Shown piece after piece: positions 42,692-50,408 of a stretch of 64,000 nucleotides of DNA. Within the stretch, counting starts at the first letter, position 1, and each line of letters begins with the position of its first letter. Below the pieces are notes generated by a model, which did not search any database, was not told the DNA's origin, and saw nothing but the letters and a program-made list of their open reading frames with translations. A program made the translations under genes and the position numbers. Source of the DNA: JAAXXJ01 sp964412455 (GTDB lineage: Bacteria > Nitrospirota > UBA9217). The stretch covers positions 62,001 through 126,000 of the forward strand of contig CAYPOT010000001.1 in assembly GCA_964412455.1 (NCBI GenBank), read 5' to 3'.

Positions 42692-45268
42692 TCAGAGCTT
42701 GGTCGCGAACTTCTCCACGATAAATGCCTCAATGATGTCGCCGACCTTGAGGTCGTTGAAGTTCTCGATGCCGAGGCCGCATTCATACCCCGTCTGGACC
42801 TCGCGGACATCGTCCTTGAACCTCTTGAGGGAGTGGAGTTTGCCCGTATAGACGACCACATTGTCTCGGAGTACCCGTACTCCGTCGTTCTGGCGCGTCA
42901 TCACGCCATCGACGACGGAACATCCGGCAATCGTCCCGACCTTGGAGACATGGAACGTCTGGCGCACCTCGGCGTGGCCCAGCACCCTTTCCTTGAGCGT
43001 CGGCTCGAGGAGGCCTTCCATTGCCGCCTTGATGTCGTCGATGATGTTGTAGATGATGTTGTACATCCTGACATCAACACCCTCGCGCTGGGCAATATCG
43101 GTGGCCTTTGCTTCAGGCCGGATATTGAAACCGATGATGATGGCGTTGGAAGCTGCCGCGAGCATCACGTCCGTTTCGTTGATGGCCCCCACGGAACTAT
43201 GAATGACCTTGAGCTTCACGGCGGGAGTCGAAAGCTTGCCCAGGGCGTCCACGATGGCCCCTGCTGAACCCTGAACGTCCGCCTTGAGGACGATATTAAG
43301 CTCTTTGACCGTCCCTTCCTGTATCTGGCTGTGCAGGTCCTCGAGGGTAACCTTCTTCATCGCCGCCATTTCAGCGGTCCGTCTTTTTGCCGTGCGGAAT
43401 TCCGCAAGGGCGCGGGCCTTTCGTTCTTCATCAAGCACGATGAAACGCTCGCCCGCGCTGGGGACCCCGGAGAATCCGATCACTTCGACGGGGACCGCGG
43501 GACCCGCGGCTTCGACGCGCTCACCTTTGTCGTTATTCAGCGCCCGCACACGTCCGAACATGGTTCCCGACACGAATATGTCGCCCTGGCGGAGCGTGCC
43601 GGACTGTACCAGCACGGTCGCTACCGGGCCCCGGCCCTTGTCCAGCTTTGCCTCGATAATGGTGCCACGGGCCATCTTGTCTGGATTCGCCTTGAGTTCG
43701 AGAACGTCCGCCTGAATGAGGATCATCTCCAGCAAATGCTCGAGACCGATCTTTTTCTTTGCGGAGACTTCGCAGAAAATGGTCTGTCCGCCCCAATCCT
43801 CAGGTGCCAGTTCAAGGTCCGAGAGCTCTTGTTTGATACGTTCCGGTTTGGAATCAGGCTTGTCGATCTTGTTGATGGCGACGATGATCGGTACGCCGGC
43901 GGCCTTTGCGTGGTTCACGGCTTCGCGGGTCTGCGGCATGACGCCGTCGTCCGCGGCGACCACGAGGATGACGATGTCCGTGACCTTGGCGCCGCGGGCT
44001 CGCATGGCGGTGAACGCCTCGTGGCCCGGTGTGTCGAGAAAGGTTATCTCTTTCCCCTTGAGGCTTACCTGGTAGGCGCCGATATGCTGGGTGATCCCGC
44101 CGGCTTCCTTGGCGACCACATTGGCCTCACGTACCGCATCGAGGAGCGAGGTCTTGCCGTGGTCGACGTGACCCATAATGGTGACCACCGGAGGACGATG
44201 CACCTGTGACTCCGCGGTATCCTCTTTTTCCTCCAGCACATCCTCAGCGGTCTCGATCGTGGAAACTTCACCCTTGACGCCGTACTCTTCAGCAATAAGG
44301 AGCGCGGCATCCATGTCCATGGGCTGATTCTGCGTCGCCATGACACCCATGGTCATGAGCTTCTTGATGATATCGCCGACCTTCTGCCCGATGACCTCGG
44401 CAAACTCCTTGATCGTGCAGCCTTCCTGTATCTTAACGACCTTTTTGCGCGGCTTGGTGATGTCTGCAACGTCGGTCTGCGGGGCGAAACGTTCGTCCTT
44501 CCGGTGGTGACGCTTGCCGGACGGGAGGGTTTTCAGGTCGGGCAGTTTCTTGAATGACGGTTTGGCGCGGAAATCGCTGTCTTCCTTGCCTCCGGTTTTT
44601 TTATTCTGCCACTTTTTCTTTGACGGTTTGCCTCCAGGAGCCGGCGCAGGCATGGCGGGCGGGAACAGCGACGGTTCCAGTACCGGCGCAAACGGTTCCG
44701 ACGCTCTGCGGCCGGAGAATCCCGGCCTCTGCGGGATTGGTCTGCCTCCCGGCACACCGAATGCCGGACGCGCGCCGGGCCTTGCCGGGTGAGACGGCTG
44801 CCCCCCTGGTGAAGGAGCAGGCCGTACTTGAGCGGCCGGCGCGGTCGCTTTTTGCTCACCGGTCATCTCTGCCGGCGCCGGCGTCACTGGTCCGGTGGTC
44901 CCGGCAGGCGCGATCACCGGAGGAGCGGGCATGGTCGGTTTCACCGCGGGAGGGATAGGCGCCAATTTGGGACGGGTTCCGGGCTTTTCCAGAGTGGAGG
45001 AGAACTTACCGATGAGTGCCGCGGCTTTTTTCCGACGATCATCCAAAGACGTGGCGACCTCGGCAGCCGAGGCTGGTTTTTCCTTCTTGGTCTTTTCCTT
45101 GTCCTTGCGGACCGCCTTCAGCTTATCGATCAGGGACTTGGTCTCCTTGTCGTCGAGACCGCTCGTGGGGGTCTTGTCCTTGATGCCCATCTTTTCGAGG
45201 ACGGCGACTAGGTCCTTGCTCTCGACCCCCATTTTTTTTGCAAGCTCATGTACCCTGATCACGGTCAT
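42692..45268 (-). CDS. infB: Translation initiation factor IF-2
   Basis: About 858 residues from the ATG at 45268; a TTG seven codons upstream is less likely. N-terminal IF2_N (VIRVHELAKKMGVESKDL) is followed by a long Pro/Ala/Lys-rich linker (about 60-260) and a second IF2_N segment (GCTIKEFAEVIGQKVGDI). The G domain has GHVDHGKT at about 366, DTPGHEAF and NKID. Domains binding fMet-tRNA complete it. It brings initiator tRNA to the 30S subunit. It lies between the ylxR fusion and ylxP in the classic cluster. Confidence 0.97.
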   Translation of the reverse strand: MTVIRVHELAKKMGVESKDLVAVLEKMGIKDKTPTSGLDDKETKSLIDKLKAVRKDKEKTKKEKPASAAEVATSLDDRRKKAAALIGKFSSTLEKPGTRPKLAPIPPAVKPTMPAPPVIAPAGTTGPVTPAPAEMTGEQKATAPAAQVRPAPSPGGQPSHPARPGARPAFGVPGGRPIPQRPGFSGRRASEPFAPVLEPSLFPPAMPAPAPGGKPSKKKWQNKKTGGKEDSDFRAKPSFKKLPDLKTLPSGKRHHRKDERFAPQTDVADITKPRKKVVKIQEGCTIKEFAEVIGQKVGDIIKKLMTMGVMATQNQPMDMDAALLIAEEYGVKGEVSTIETAEDVLEEKEDTAESQVHRPPVVTIMGHVDHGKTSLLDAVREANVVAKEAGGITQHIGAYQVSLKGKEITFLDTPGHEAFTAMRARGAKVTDIVILVVAADDGVMPQTREAVNHAKAAGVPIIVAINKIDKPDSKPERIKQELSDLELAPEDWGGQTIFCEVSAKKKIGLEHLLEMILIQADVLELKANPDKMARGTIIEAKLDKGRGPVATVLVQSGTLRQGDIFVSGTMFGRVRALNNDKGERVEAAGPAVPVEVIGFSGVPSAGERFIVLDEERKARALAEFRTAKRRTAEMAAMKKVTLEDLHSQIQEGTVKELNIVLKADVQGSAGAIVDALGKLSTPAVKLKVIHSSVGAINETDVMLAAASNAIIIGFNIRPEAKATDIAQREGVDVRMYNIIYNIIDDIKAAMEGLLEPTLKERVLGHAEVRQTFHVSKVGTIAGCSVVDGVMTRQNDGVRVLRDNVVVYTGKLHSLKRFKDDVREVQTGYECGLGIENFNDLKVGDIIEAFIVEKFATKL

Positions 45269-45318
45269 AAAATCAAATACCCCCGGCAATTTTGATCGAT
45301 TGGTTTCGGCATTTTACT

Positions 45319-45900
45319 CTACAGATGCTTATTAAGCAAGCCTTTTAATCTTTCCGACTCGCTCCAGACCGCTTCGGAGAAGCCTTTATCAAGGATTCCG
45401 ACGACACCGACGAGTTCACGGCCGACCATCTGTCCCAACTCGTCCCTGGTGAAGAGCGTCGCCTGTTTTTTCGGAGGCAGACCGCCCGTAAGCAGTTTGT
45501 GCTTTGTCCCTTCTGAAAGATCTTCGGCAAAAATGAGCATTTCCACCCTGCTCTTCTGCAGGGCATCATCAACAGCCGATGCTCCGGCTGCAAGCATGCC
45601 CGCCCGGGCCGCCATCGGCAGCAATGATCGCATCTTTTCCCGAACTGCCGACGACAGCGCTTGTATGAACACCTCGATCTCCGGCGCGCTCACGTTCGTG
45701 TGCAACGCGCGGGACAGGTTCGCCCGGGAAAGAGCCTTTTCTATGCATTCCCGGCGCGGACAAACGTAGGCGGCACGCCCCGGAAGCTTCTCCCGGTAGT
45801 CGATGACGGGACCTGACGGGCCGGACACAACGCGAACGACGTCAGCCTTGTTGAAAACACCACGGCATCCGATGCAGGTCCTCTCCGGCTGATGTCCCAT
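45319..45900 (-). CDS. YlxR (DUF448) fused to L7Ae/YlxQ-like domain
   Basis: 193 residues. Residues 1-85 are DUF448/YlxR: RTCIGCRGVFNKADVVRVV and GRAAYVCPRRECIEKA. The remainder (about 95-190) resembles the L7Ae/YlxQ RNA-binding fold: AGMLAAGASAVDDALQ, LIFAEDLSEGTKHKL, FTRDELGQMVGRE and VGILDKGFSEAV. In Bacillus the two are separate genes (ylxR, ylxQ) between nusA and infB; here they form one chain. Both halves are linked to RNA binding. The exact role is unknown. It ends in TAG. Confidence 0.87.
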   Translation of the reverse strand: MGHQPERTCIGCRGVFNKADVVRVVSGPSGPVIDYREKLPGRAAYVCPRRECIEKALSRANLSRALHTNVSAPEIEVFIQALSSAVREKMRSLLPMAARAGMLAAGASAVDDALQKSRVEMLIFAEDLSEGTKHKLLTGGLPPKKQATLFTRDELGQMVGRELVGVVGILDKGFSEAVWSESERLKGLLNKHL

Positions 45901-45908
45901 GGTCCCGG

Positions 45909-47261
45909 TTACTTCTTGTTCAGCAGCTCACGCGCCGACAGAAGTATCCTCTGGGCGGTCTTTTCACCGATACTGGGCACCGCCAGGATATCCTCGTCGG
46001 ACATGGCCGCGATCTTTTCGATGGTGTCGTACCCTGCCAGCTGGAGCTGCTCCGCGGTCTTGGGGCCGACGCCTTCGATGTTCGAGATGTCCGAGGCCGC
46101 CTTGGCAACTGCTTCAGCCTCGGCATGCTCCGCTTCCATGGTCTCGGCTGCTTCGGTATCCTGCGCCAACTTGCGCGTTTCCTCGGCAATGGCGGCTTCG
46201 ATCTCCTGGTCGCGTTCTTTCTGACGTTCCTGTTCGTATTCCGACTCGCTCAGGATGTCGATCTTCCAGCCGGTCAGTTTCGCGGCAAGCCGGACGTTCT
46301 GTCCTTTTTTCCCGATAGCGAGTGAAAGCTGCGCATCAGCGACAACGGCCAGGGCTGAGCGGTCCTCTTCAGTGACCCCGACCTTCTCAACGACCGCAGG
46401 GCTCAGCGCTTTCGCGATGAAAATGCGCGGGTCCTCGGACCACGGGATGATGTCAATCTTCTCGCCGCGAAGCTCACGGACAACGGCCTGCACCCGTGCG
46501 CCTTTCATACCGACGCAGGCGCCCACCGGGTCGACCTGGGACTCCTTGGACGACACGGCGATCTTGGTGCGGTCCCCCGCTTCCCGGACAACGCCTCTTA
46601 CCTCAACGATGTTCTCGTAGATCTCGGGAACTTCCATCTCAAAGAGCTTTGACACGAAGTCGGGATGGCTCCGGGACAGCACCACCTGGGGGCCCTTTGA
46701 AGTGTCTTTCACTTCCATGACAAAGGCACGCAGCCGGTCCCCGCGACGGTAGCTCTCGCGAGGCACCTGTTCACGCGCGGGCAGGACCGCCTCTGTCTTG
46801 CCGAGGTCGATGAAATACGCGCCTTTTTCATGGCGCAGAACGATGCCGTTCACCAGCTGGCCGATCTTGTCGTTGAACTCCTTGAAAATTACTTCCCGTT
46901 CCGCCTCCCGGACCTTCTGGACGATGACCTGGCGGGCGGTCTGGGCGGCGATGCGCCCGAACCCCTCGAACTCCACCTGGAGGGGCACTTCACCCTCAAG
47001 CTGTGCTTCCGGAAAGAGCAGTACGGCCTCATCGAGGGTTATCTCCTCTTCGGGATTGGCGATCTCCGCCACCACTTTCCGGTAGGCATACATGACGATA
47101 TCTCCCCGTTTGGGATCTATCTGCACGGCGATCCGCTGCGCGCCATACTTCTTCTTGGCCGCGCTCACGAGGGCGGATTCCACCGCCTCGATCACCATCT
47201 CCCGGGAGATGCCTTTTTCCTTGCTGATCTGGTCAATGACCTGAACCAATTCCTGGCCCAT
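45909..47261 (-). CDS. nusA: Transcription termination/antitermination protein NusA
   Basis: 450 residues: an RNAP-binding N-terminal domain (VIDQISKEKGISREMVIEAV), an S1 domain, tandem KH domains (DPVGACVGMKGARVQAVV; LAIGKKGQNVRLAAKLTGW), and a C-terminal helix-hairpin-helix domain (IEGVGPKTAEQLQLAG; VPSIGEKTAQRIL). It modulates pausing, termination and antitermination. The C-terminal HhH tail is a variation seen outside Firmicutes. It lies 8 bp before the ylxR fusion. A 215-bp gap with a palindromic repeat separates it from rimP, unlike the usual tight spacing. Confidence 0.96.
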   Translation of the reverse strand: MGQELVQVIDQISKEKGISREMVIEAVESALVSAAKKKYGAQRIAVQIDPKRGDIVMYAYRKVVAEIANPEEEITLDEAVLLFPEAQLEGEVPLQVEFEGFGRIAAQTARQVIVQKVREAEREVIFKEFNDKIGQLVNGIVLRHEKGAYFIDLGKTEAVLPAREQVPRESYRRGDRLRAFVMEVKDTSKGPQVVLSRSHPDFVSKLFEMEVPEIYENIVEVRGVVREAGDRTKIAVSSKESQVDPVGACVGMKGARVQAVVRELRGEKIDIIPWSEDPRIFIAKALSPAVVEKVGVTEEDRSALAVVADAQLSLAIGKKGQNVRLAAKLTGWKIDILSESEYEQERQKERDQEIEAAIAEETRKLAQDTEAAETMEAEHAEAEAVAKAASDISNIEGVGPKTAEQLQLAGYDTIEKIAAMSDEDILAVPSIGEKTAQRILLSARELLNKK

Positions 47262-47340
47262 TGTGTTTCCTCCTGAATGAATATAAAGACTACGACATTG
47301 AACTAAGAAATCAAATTCTTCTCAAAATGGAAAGATTATT

Positions 47341-47472
47341 TTTGCCACGAAGGCACTAAGACACAAAGTACAGCCTTAATCTAAACATTAAAACATTACC
47401 TTAAACAGTATTCGTTGCTCTTCGTGACTTCGAGTCTTCGTGGCAAATTTTGGTTCCTGTTTATCCAGGTTA
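47341..47472. repeat. Palindromic intergenic repeat, GCCACGAAG family (copy 2)
   Basis: Inverted 25-nt arms at 47344-47368 (starting GCCACGAAGGCACTAAG) and 47420-47444 (ending GAGTCTTCGTGGC) match at 20 of 25 positions. Downstream of the right arm comes AAATTTTGGTTCCTGTTTA, ending near the rimP stop codon (47477-47479). The left flank TTCTxCTCAAAATGG matches copy 3 at 57.1 kb. It fills the rimP-nusA gap. Confidence 0.8.
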
Positions 47473-47476
47473 GGCA

Positions 47477-47941
47477 TCAAAAAACCACTTCACAAGATGC
47501 CTTGGCGATACTTTCCAGCGGGATCCGCAGGACTTCTCCCTTGTCCGCTTCCAGAACGACCGTACTGCCTTCATCAAGCTCGATCAGTTTCCCCCGGAAG
47601 ATCTTCTCCCCGTTGATCAACTGGTAGGTCTTGATCTTCACCAGTGTCCCCTTGCATTTTCGATAGTGCTCCGGCTTCGTCAGAGACCTGTCCAGCCCCG
47701 GCGAAGAGACTTCCAGCGTATAGGCATGGGCTATCAGCTCCTCTACATCAAGGGCCGTACCGAGGTCGCGGTTCACCGTTTCGCAGTCGCCCAGGGTCAC
47801 GCCGCCAGGCTCACGTTCAATGTAGATCCTGAGGAGCCACTGGGGGCCCTCTTTTTTGAAATCAAGGTCCCACAGCGTAAGTCCCAGTGAGCCGAGGATC
47901 GGCTCGAGGAGCTGTTGGATCCGCTCGTGAATGTTGGACAT
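47477..47941 (-). CDS. rimP: Ribosome maturation factor RimP
   Basis: 154 residues. The N-terminal alpha/beta domain has GLTLWDLDFKKEGPQWLLRI and IEREPGGVTLGDCETVNRDL; EVSSPGLDRSLTKPEHY is the diagnostic motif, followed by an SH3-like C-terminal domain. It assists maturation of the 30S subunit. It starts the nusA-infB operon, preceded by a hairpin leader and a likely promoter. GGAGAAGGG sits directly before the ATG. The stop TGA abuts repeat copy 2. Confidence 0.95.
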   Translation of the reverse strand: MSNIHERIQQLLEPILGSLGLTLWDLDFKKEGPQWLLRIYIEREPGGVTLGDCETVNRDLGTALDVEELIAHAYTLEVSSPGLDRSLTKPEHYRKCKGTLVKIKTYQLINGEKIFRGKLIELDEGSTVVLEADKGEVLRIPLESIAKASCEVVF

Positions 47942-47950
47942 CCCTTCTCC

Positions 47951-47983
47951 AAATAAAAAGAGTGGGCAAATGTATGCCCACTC
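47951..47983 (-). promoter_or_regulatory. Hairpin leader with T-run before rimP (possible attenuator)
   Basis: The minus strand carries a perfect 9-bp stem GAGTGGGCA / TGCCCACTC around a 6-base loop (47983-47960), directly followed by TTTTTATTT and then the rimP ribosome site. That is the layout of an intrinsic terminator inside the 5' leader, so it could attenuate the rimP-nusA-infB transcript. A rimP leader RNA of similar shape is known from Rfam (recalled; not compared). Confidence 0.68.
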
Positions 47984-48011
47984 CCAGAAAGTTGCTCCAG
48001 AGTGATTGTGC

Positions 48012-48040
48012 TTTTTAACACACTAACGGACTAATTGCAA
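48012..48040 (-). promoter_or_regulatory. Likely promoter of the rimP-nusA-infB operon
   Basis: On the minus strand TTGCAA (48040-48035) and TAAAAA (48017-48012) are 17 bp apart. Transcription would start near 48005 and make a leader of about 64 nt containing the hairpin. No other promoter-like pair is seen in the gap. Confidence 0.5.
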
Positions 48041-48104
48041 GCGTTTTTTCAATCTCCTGCTCTTCTGTGCTTATCCGGTGTCCTAATGGTCCTTGAAAAT
48101 ACGT

Positions 48105-48133
48105 TTGATTTGTCCGCCATGATTCGCTAGAAT
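48105..48133 (+). promoter_or_regulatory. Likely sigma-70 promoter of prmA
   Basis: TTGATT (48105-48110) and TAGAAT (48128-48133) have 17-bp spacing and lie 51 bp before the prmA ATG. The 243-bp gap between rimP and prmA also contains the oppositely oriented promoter and leader of rimP. Confidence 0.58.
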
Positions 48134-48184
48134 ACGCTGCCGATCGTTCAGTACAATAAACCGGTACACATATGAAAGGCGGTC

Positions 48185-49027
48185 ATGCCCTATCATCAGA
48201 TCACCATCACTATCACCGAACAATTCAAAGCCCCATTGCTTAGGAAACTAGCGGAGTTCGGTTCTCTTGGAGCTATTGATCAGGGTCAGACCATTACCAC
48301 CTATTTCCCGGCAACTGCTCCGCTGAGTTCAATCATCGAGGAACTGCAGGTTGTCGCCCTTCTCCTTAACGCGACAGAACATGATAGTCCCGTACAGATC
48401 GCGCACAGTCTCATCCCTGACGCCGACTGGAACGAGTCCTGGAAAAAAGGCTTTACTCCTATTGATGTAGGTGAACGTTTCACGATCCTTCCCCCCTGGG
48501 AGCACCCTTCGGGAAGCCGGATCCCCCTGATCATCGATCCTGGCATGGCCTTCGGCACCGGTCACCACGAAACAACGAGGTCCTGTCTTGTCCTGATGGA
48601 ACGGTACACCGGTGCGGTCAAGGCGGAACGGTTCCTCGACCTCGGCACGGGAACGGGGCTCCTGGCAATGGCCGCTCTCGGCCTGGGCTTTCGATCGGTC
48701 GTCGGTGTTGACACCGATCCGCTTGCTATCGAGGCGTCACTCAGAAATATCGCGTTGAACAAGGCTGAACGGATCGAATTGATCGAAGGCGGGATCGACC
48801 GGTGTGCGGGAGATTTCGATATGATCGCGGCGAACCTCATATCAGGAACGCTGGTCCAGCTGTCCGGCGAGATCGCATCACGCCTCGCACCGGCAGGGAT
48901 CGTCATCATGTCGGGCATTCTTAAGGGGCAGGACGATGAAGTGGTTGCTGCCGCGGAGAGCAGAGGGTTGACTTGCGTAGAACGGCTCGTTGACGGGAAA
49001 TGGGTGTCGCTGGCGTGCAGGCGGTAG
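48185..49027 (+). CDS. prmA: Ribosomal protein L11 methyltransferase
   Basis: 280 residues. A small N-terminal substrate domain (about 1-70) is followed by the Rossmann methyltransferase: FGTGHHETTRSCLVLME, FLDLGTGTGLLAMAALGLG, VDTDPLAIEASLRNIALN and IAANLISGTL at the active site. PrmA trimethylates L11 at Lys and the N-terminus. The ribosome site AAAGGCGG lies before the ATG. It is one of only two plus-strand genes, facing away from the rimP operon and converging on lolD. Confidence 0.93.
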   Translation: MPYHQITITITEQFKAPLLRKLAEFGSLGAIDQGQTITTYFPATAPLSSIIEELQVVALLLNATEHDSPVQIAHSLIPDADWNESWKKGFTPIDVGERFTILPPWEHPSGSRIPLIIDPGMAFGTGHHETTRSCLVLMERYTGAVKAERFLDLGTGTGLLAMAALGLGFRSVVGVDTDPLAIEASLRNIALNKAERIELIEGGIDRCAGDFDMIAANLISGTLVQLSGEIASRLAPAGIVIMSGILKGQDDEVVAAAESRGLTCVERLVDGKWVSLACRR

Positions 49028-49117
49028 GCGTTAAGAATAACAATATCGGTTCATTCGAAAAAAAGTTAAAAAGACAAGGTATTGACCAGAGCAACACGGG
49101 CTCGGAGAAGATGCTTA

Positions 49118-49188
49118 TCCGCAGATTTCGCAGATTGACGCAGATTTAGTCGTTAACCACAGTTCAGGACGGTCGTTGTTTAATCTGT
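49118..49188. repeat. Short GCAGATT repeats, possible remnant of an intergenic element
   Basis: GCAGATT occurs at 49121, 49130 and 49140 with 9-10 bp spacing. AATCTGTG (49182-49189) is partly complementary, so the segment could fold back. It lies in the 222-bp convergent gap between prmA and lolD, which contains no gene. A lone copy of the repeat tail TTTGGTTCCAGCTTG begins near 49229. Confidence 0.5.
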
Positions 49189-49228
49189 GTCGCTTAGAAG
49201 CGCCTACTGTTGGCTGCGAGAGACGCCT

Positions 49229-49256
49229 TTTGGTTCCAGCTTGACAGGGTCAGGCT
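49229..49256. repeat. Solitary tail of the GCCACGAAG-family repeat overlapping the lolD stop
   Basis: TTTGGTTCCAGCTTGACAGG followed by GTCAGGC matches the outer tails at 47.4 and 57.2 kb. The TGA stop of lolD (49252-49250) lies inside it. No full 25-nt arm pair is present here, so this would be a decayed copy. Confidence 0.55.
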
Positions 49257-49921
49257 TCCCGGGAAAGCATGCCCTCAGCCATGCGGAACACGCGGTCGGT
49301 CCGCCGGGCAAGATGGTCGTTGTGCGTCACGATGATAAAGGTGATCCCTTTTTCCTTGTTCAAGGTCTTCAGCAGTTCATGGACCGCCTCTCCGGTGTGG
49401 GAATCAAGGTTCCCGGTCGGTTCGTCGGCGAGGACCACATCGGGCCTCAGCACAAGGGCGCGGGCCACCGCGACGCGCTGCTGTTCTCCCCCGGAAAGTT
49501 CGCCGGGCCGGTGATGGACGCGGGCGCCGAGGCCGACCTCGCCGAGAAGCGACGCGGCCAAGCGCGTGGCCTGTTCCCGGTCCATGTTCCGGATCAGCGC
49601 CGGCATCATGACGTTCTCCAGAGCGGTAAATTCCGGCAGCAGATGATGGAACTGGAACACGAATCCCACGCGCTCGTTCCGGAAGCGGGCGATGCTGTCC
49701 GCGTTCTGTGAGTAAACGTCGAGGTCGCCGTACCGTACGGTGCCGGAGGTCGGTTTTTCCAGACCGCCGACAATGTGCAGGAACGTGCTCTTCCCCACTC
49801 CGGAAGCGCCGACGATCGCCAGCATTTCCCCTTTTTCGACCTGCAGGTCAATGCCGGAGAGGATATGGAGGGTCTCGTCGCCGCTCCGGAAGTTCTTCCG
49901 GAGCTGAAGTATGTCGATCAG
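49250..49921 (-). CDS. lolD: Lipoprotein-releasing system ATP-binding protein LolD (non-canonical start)
   Basis: 223 residues if started at a CTG at 49921. The expected N-terminal strands (IDILQLRKNFRSGDETLHIL) are encoded upstream of the first ATG (49825), but that stretch has no ATG, GTG or TTG before an in-frame TGA a few codons upstream. Walker A is GASGVGKST, the signature LSGGEQQR, Walker B VVLADEPTG, and HNDH carries the H-loop. It powers extraction of outer-membrane lipoproteins with LolC/E. Start choices are CTG, an ATA with GGAG seven bases before it, or a sequence error. Confidence 0.9.
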   Translation of the reverse strand: MIDILQLRKNFRSGDETLHILSGIDLQVEKGEMLAIVGASGVGKSTFLHIVGGLEKPTSGTVRYGDLDVYSQNADSIARFRNERVGFVFQFHHLLPEFTALENVMMPALIRNMDREQATRLAASLLGEVGLGARVHHRPGELSGGEQQRVAVARALVLRPDVVLADEPTGNLDSHTGEAVHELLKTLNKEKGITFIIVTHNDHLARRTDRVFRMAEGMLSREA

Positions 49922-49929
49922 CGTAGGTG

Positions 49930-50181
49930 CTATTTCTTTTCTCCCGGCCTGACAGCGTCAATGCCCTTTTCAACGGTCTTCTCGACCGTCTTTTTTGTAT
50001 CTTCTCCCGTCTGTTCGATCTTCTGTTTCATGGTATCAGCCTGCTGTCCGGCGCCTTCGAGCTTCTTGCCTGCCGATTTCAACAGATCTCCGCCGCCCAT
50101 CAGAACGAACACGATTGCGACCAGCGCCAGCAGGATGATCGTCAGAAAAATCTTTTTCAATGTACCGGTCTTTTGTGCCAT
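49930..50181 (-). CDS. Small single-pass membrane protein of unknown function
   Basis: 83 residues. A basic N-terminus leads into one membrane helix (IFLTIILLALVAIVFVLMG), then a Lys/Glu-rich amphipathic tail (about 40-83) likely forming a coiled coil. I do not recognise a family. By charge the tail would face the periplasm. It sits between lolC and lolD, eight bases upstream of the lolD start, so it is probably translated with lolD. A good GGAGG-like site (CAGGAGGCTGCA) precedes the ATG, supporting expression. Confidence 0.68.
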   Translation of the reverse strand: MAQKTGTLKKIFLTIILLALVAIVFVLMGGGDLLKSAGKKLEGAGQQADTMKQKIEQTGEDTKKTVEKTVEKGIDAVRPGEKK

Positions 50182-50262
50182 TGCAGCCTCCTGAAATTAT
50201 ATAGAGTCGATATTGATGATTGTTCGCATATGCATTCAAAATGATATTATTGCCGTTTTATC

Positions 50263-50332
50263 GTAGGGGCAACCCTATGTGGTTGCCCTGGTGTTAATGG
50301 TAACCAGGGCGGCCACGCGGGGCCGCCCCTAC
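50263..50332. repeat. Inverted repeat with GTAGGGGC / GCCCCTAC ends
   Basis: The 227-bp gap between the small membrane protein and lolC carries a 70-bp palindrome: GTAGGGGCAACC at the left pairs with GGCCGCCCCTAC at the right, and GGTTGCCCTGG pairs internally with CCAGGGC. Similar GTAGGGGC-type hairpins are frequent repeats in many bacteria (recalled). There is no coding content. Confidence 0.75.
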
Positions 50333-50408
50333 AAAAACATGCACTGTTGATTGTATCCTAAGATTTCCTATTCAAGTGTCTTGCTCATTACAAACATCGT
50401 TTACATCT

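Noticed and set aside
47260..47476. An intrinsic terminator for rimP in the rimP-nusA gap
   Set aside because: The palindrome there lacks a T-run directly after the stem and belongs to the dispersed repeat family; nusA is probably still co-transcribed.
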